In this document: positions 6,261-6,526 of the stretch, in pieces
Position numbering within the stretch: position 1 is the stretch's first letter
How the letters are laid out: every line of letters begins with the position of its first letter
Assembly (NCBI GenBank): GCA_903882725.1
Contig: CAIRYF010000173.1
Location: 1 to 6,526 of the forward strand
Reading direction: 5' to 3'
DNA from: an uncultured Simplicispira sp.
GTDB taxonomy: Bacteria; Pseudomonadota; Gammaproteobacteria; Burkholderiales; Burkholderiaceae_C
Length of the DNA: 6,526 nt
Position numbers and translations under genes: made by a program
Notes under the pieces: generated by a model
Databases searched by the model: none
Told to the model about the DNA's origin: nothing
What the model saw: the letters and a program-made list of their open reading frames with translations, nothing else

Positions 6261-6277
6261 GGACACCGCAGGTGTCC
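6261..6277. repeat. Perfect 7-3-7 inverted repeat
   Basis: GGACACC (6261-6267) and GGTGTCC (6271-6277) are exact reverse complements around GCA. No T-run follows on either side, so it is not a terminator. It may be a dimer operator for the SPFH operon, at about -63 to -79 from its predicted start, or belong to the neighbouring mobile-element end. Confidence 0.5.
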
Positions 6278-6314
6278 TGATTGCGCCGATATTTTGTTAC
6301 CAATACCAAACGAA

Positions 6315-6345
6315 CATGGAGGGCAAATACACAATGTCTTCCATG
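6315..6345 (+). repeat. Imperfect palindrome, candidate transposase-recognised left-end hairpin
   Basis: The stem is 6315-6325 with 6335-6345, containing two G-T pairs, and the loop is AATACACAA (6326-6334). Such single-strand hairpins are what Y1 transposases of this family bind. Its last three bases are shared with a second stem, ATGGCG (6343-6348) with CGCCAT (6354-6359, loop CAAAT), so the two folds exclude each other. Confidence 0.55.
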
Positions 6346-6389
6346 GCGCAAATCGCCATCCGGCTTGCGTTGACGGACTATAATTCCTC

Positions 6390-6418
6390 TTGCATTAATT
6401 TGTTAGACCAATTATAAT
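6390..6418 (+). promoter_or_regulatory. Near-consensus promoter for tnpB
   Basis: TTGCAT (6390-6395) and a perfect TATAAT (6413-6418) are separated by 17 bases. The predicted transcript start, about 6425, coincides with the tnpB ATG at 6426. The spacer contains an inverted repeat, TAATT (6396-6400) with AATTA (6410-6414), that could serve as an operator. Confidence 0.6.
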
Positions 6419-6425
6419 GCGCAGT

Positions 6426-6526
6426 ATGGACTGCACCAAAACCCTGCGCTTGCGCATCAAAGACAAGCACGCCAAAGTGCTGGCTGTGATGGCGCGTCAG
6501 GTCAATCAGGTGTTCAACTTCTGCAA
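6426..6526 (+). CDS. tnpB: TnpB-family RNA-guided nuclease / IS200-IS605 accessory protein, N-terminal fragment
   Basis: Only the first 33 codons are inside the window. They read MDCTKTLRLRIKD, then KHAKVLAVMARQVNQVFNFC, the usual N-terminus of TnpB/OrfB proteins (a beta strand with LRLRIKD followed by a helix ending in VNxVFNxC). TnpB proteins are RuvC-type nucleases guided by an RNA (omega RNA) made from the 3' end of the element; they cut DNA next to the target-adjacent motif and help the element persist. The RuvC and zinc-finger parts lie beyond the edge, so intactness cannot be judged. ATG 6426 is chosen because the in-frame ATG 6417 overlaps the -10 box and would not be transcribed from it. 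Neither start has a Shine-Dalgarno sequence, so leaderless translation is likely. Confidence 0.8.
   Translation, partial: MDCTKTLRLRIKDKHAKVLAVMARQVNQVFNFC

Larger units (their letters stand above)
6301..6526 (+). mobile_element. Left end of an IS200/IS605-family (tnpB-only, IS1341-type) element, truncated by window edge
   Basis: A TnpB N-terminus (6426 onward) is preceded by a subterminal hairpin: CATGGAGGGCA (6315-6325) pairs with TGTCTTCCATG (6335-6345), 11 pairs including two G-T, with a 9-base loop. Fourteen bases before the hairpin stands TTAC (6297-6300), the target tetranucleotide used by IS608-like members. These elements have no terminal inverted repeats and insert 3' of a short target, so the left boundary is placed provisionally at 6301. 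No tnpA frame lies between the boundary and tnpB on either strand. A tnpA elsewhere in the element is possible, but tnpB-only is the simplest reading. The base composition is clearly A/T-richer than the flanking chromosome. Confidence 0.6.

Noticed and set aside
6261..6277. Start of a CRISPR-like repeat array
   Set aside because: The inverted repeat occurs once; there are no regularly spaced direct repeats in the window.
6370..6384. TTGACG and TATAAT as a second tnpB promoter
   Set aside because: TATAAT at 6379-6384 is perfect, but TTGACG (6370-6375) is only three bases away and no -35 stands at 16-18 bases. The pair at 6390-6418 is much better.

Overview
The window is GC-rich, densely coded bacterial DNA. 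The codon use and the gene types (soluble lytic transglycosylase, ectABC, an SPFH/zinc-ribbon pair) suggest a betaproteobacterium, probably Burkholderiales and perhaps Comamonadaceae. That placement is inference, because the window has no rRNA or other phylogenetic marker.

Layout on the + strand: the 3' part of a GH23 soluble lytic murein transglycosylase (2-1258) enters from the left edge. A gene-free stretch of about 350 bases follows (1259-1610). It holds a good sigma70-type promoter at 1349-1377, a hairpin followed by six T at 1494-1523, and a perfect dyad at 1444-1457. The promoter and hairpin bracket about 140 nt of possible leader or small RNA. Next is a complete ectoine operon, ectA-ectB-ectC (1611-3860). 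ectA and ectB overlap by four bases, and ectC follows after 46 nt with a strong Shine-Dalgarno sequence. Together the enzymes convert L-aspartate-semialdehyde to 2,4-diaminobutyrate (EctB), then to N-gamma-acetyl-diaminobutyrate (EctA), then to ectoine (EctC), a cytoplasmic compatible solute against osmotic stress. No ectD (hydroxylase), ask_ect, ectR or transporter gene is in the window.

Convergent to this, on the - strand, is a two-gene unit: an SPFH/Band 7 protein with an excisionase-like helix-turn-helix at its C-terminus (6170-5049), then after 12 nt a double zinc-ribbon protein with one C-terminal membrane anchor (5036-3885). The pair resembles the YdjI/YdjG membrane-stress partners known from Bacillus.

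The right edge (about 6225-6526) is mobile DNA. A TnpB N-terminus of the IS200/IS605 family starts at 6426, directly behind a near-consensus promoter. Upstream are an 11-bp hairpin (6315-6345) and a TTAC tetranucleotide (6297-6300), arranged like the left end of such an element. No tnpA lies between this left end and tnpB, so it looks like a tnpB-only (IS1341-type) element. A separate hairpin at 6231-6250 looks like the right-end hairpin of the same family and may be a relic of an earlier insertion.

The most interesting parts are the IS200/IS605 end structure with a possibly leaderless tnpB, the structured leader or candidate small RNA ahead of ectABC, and the SPFH-HTH plus zinc-ribbon pair. 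I found no clear evidence of a wholly new system.
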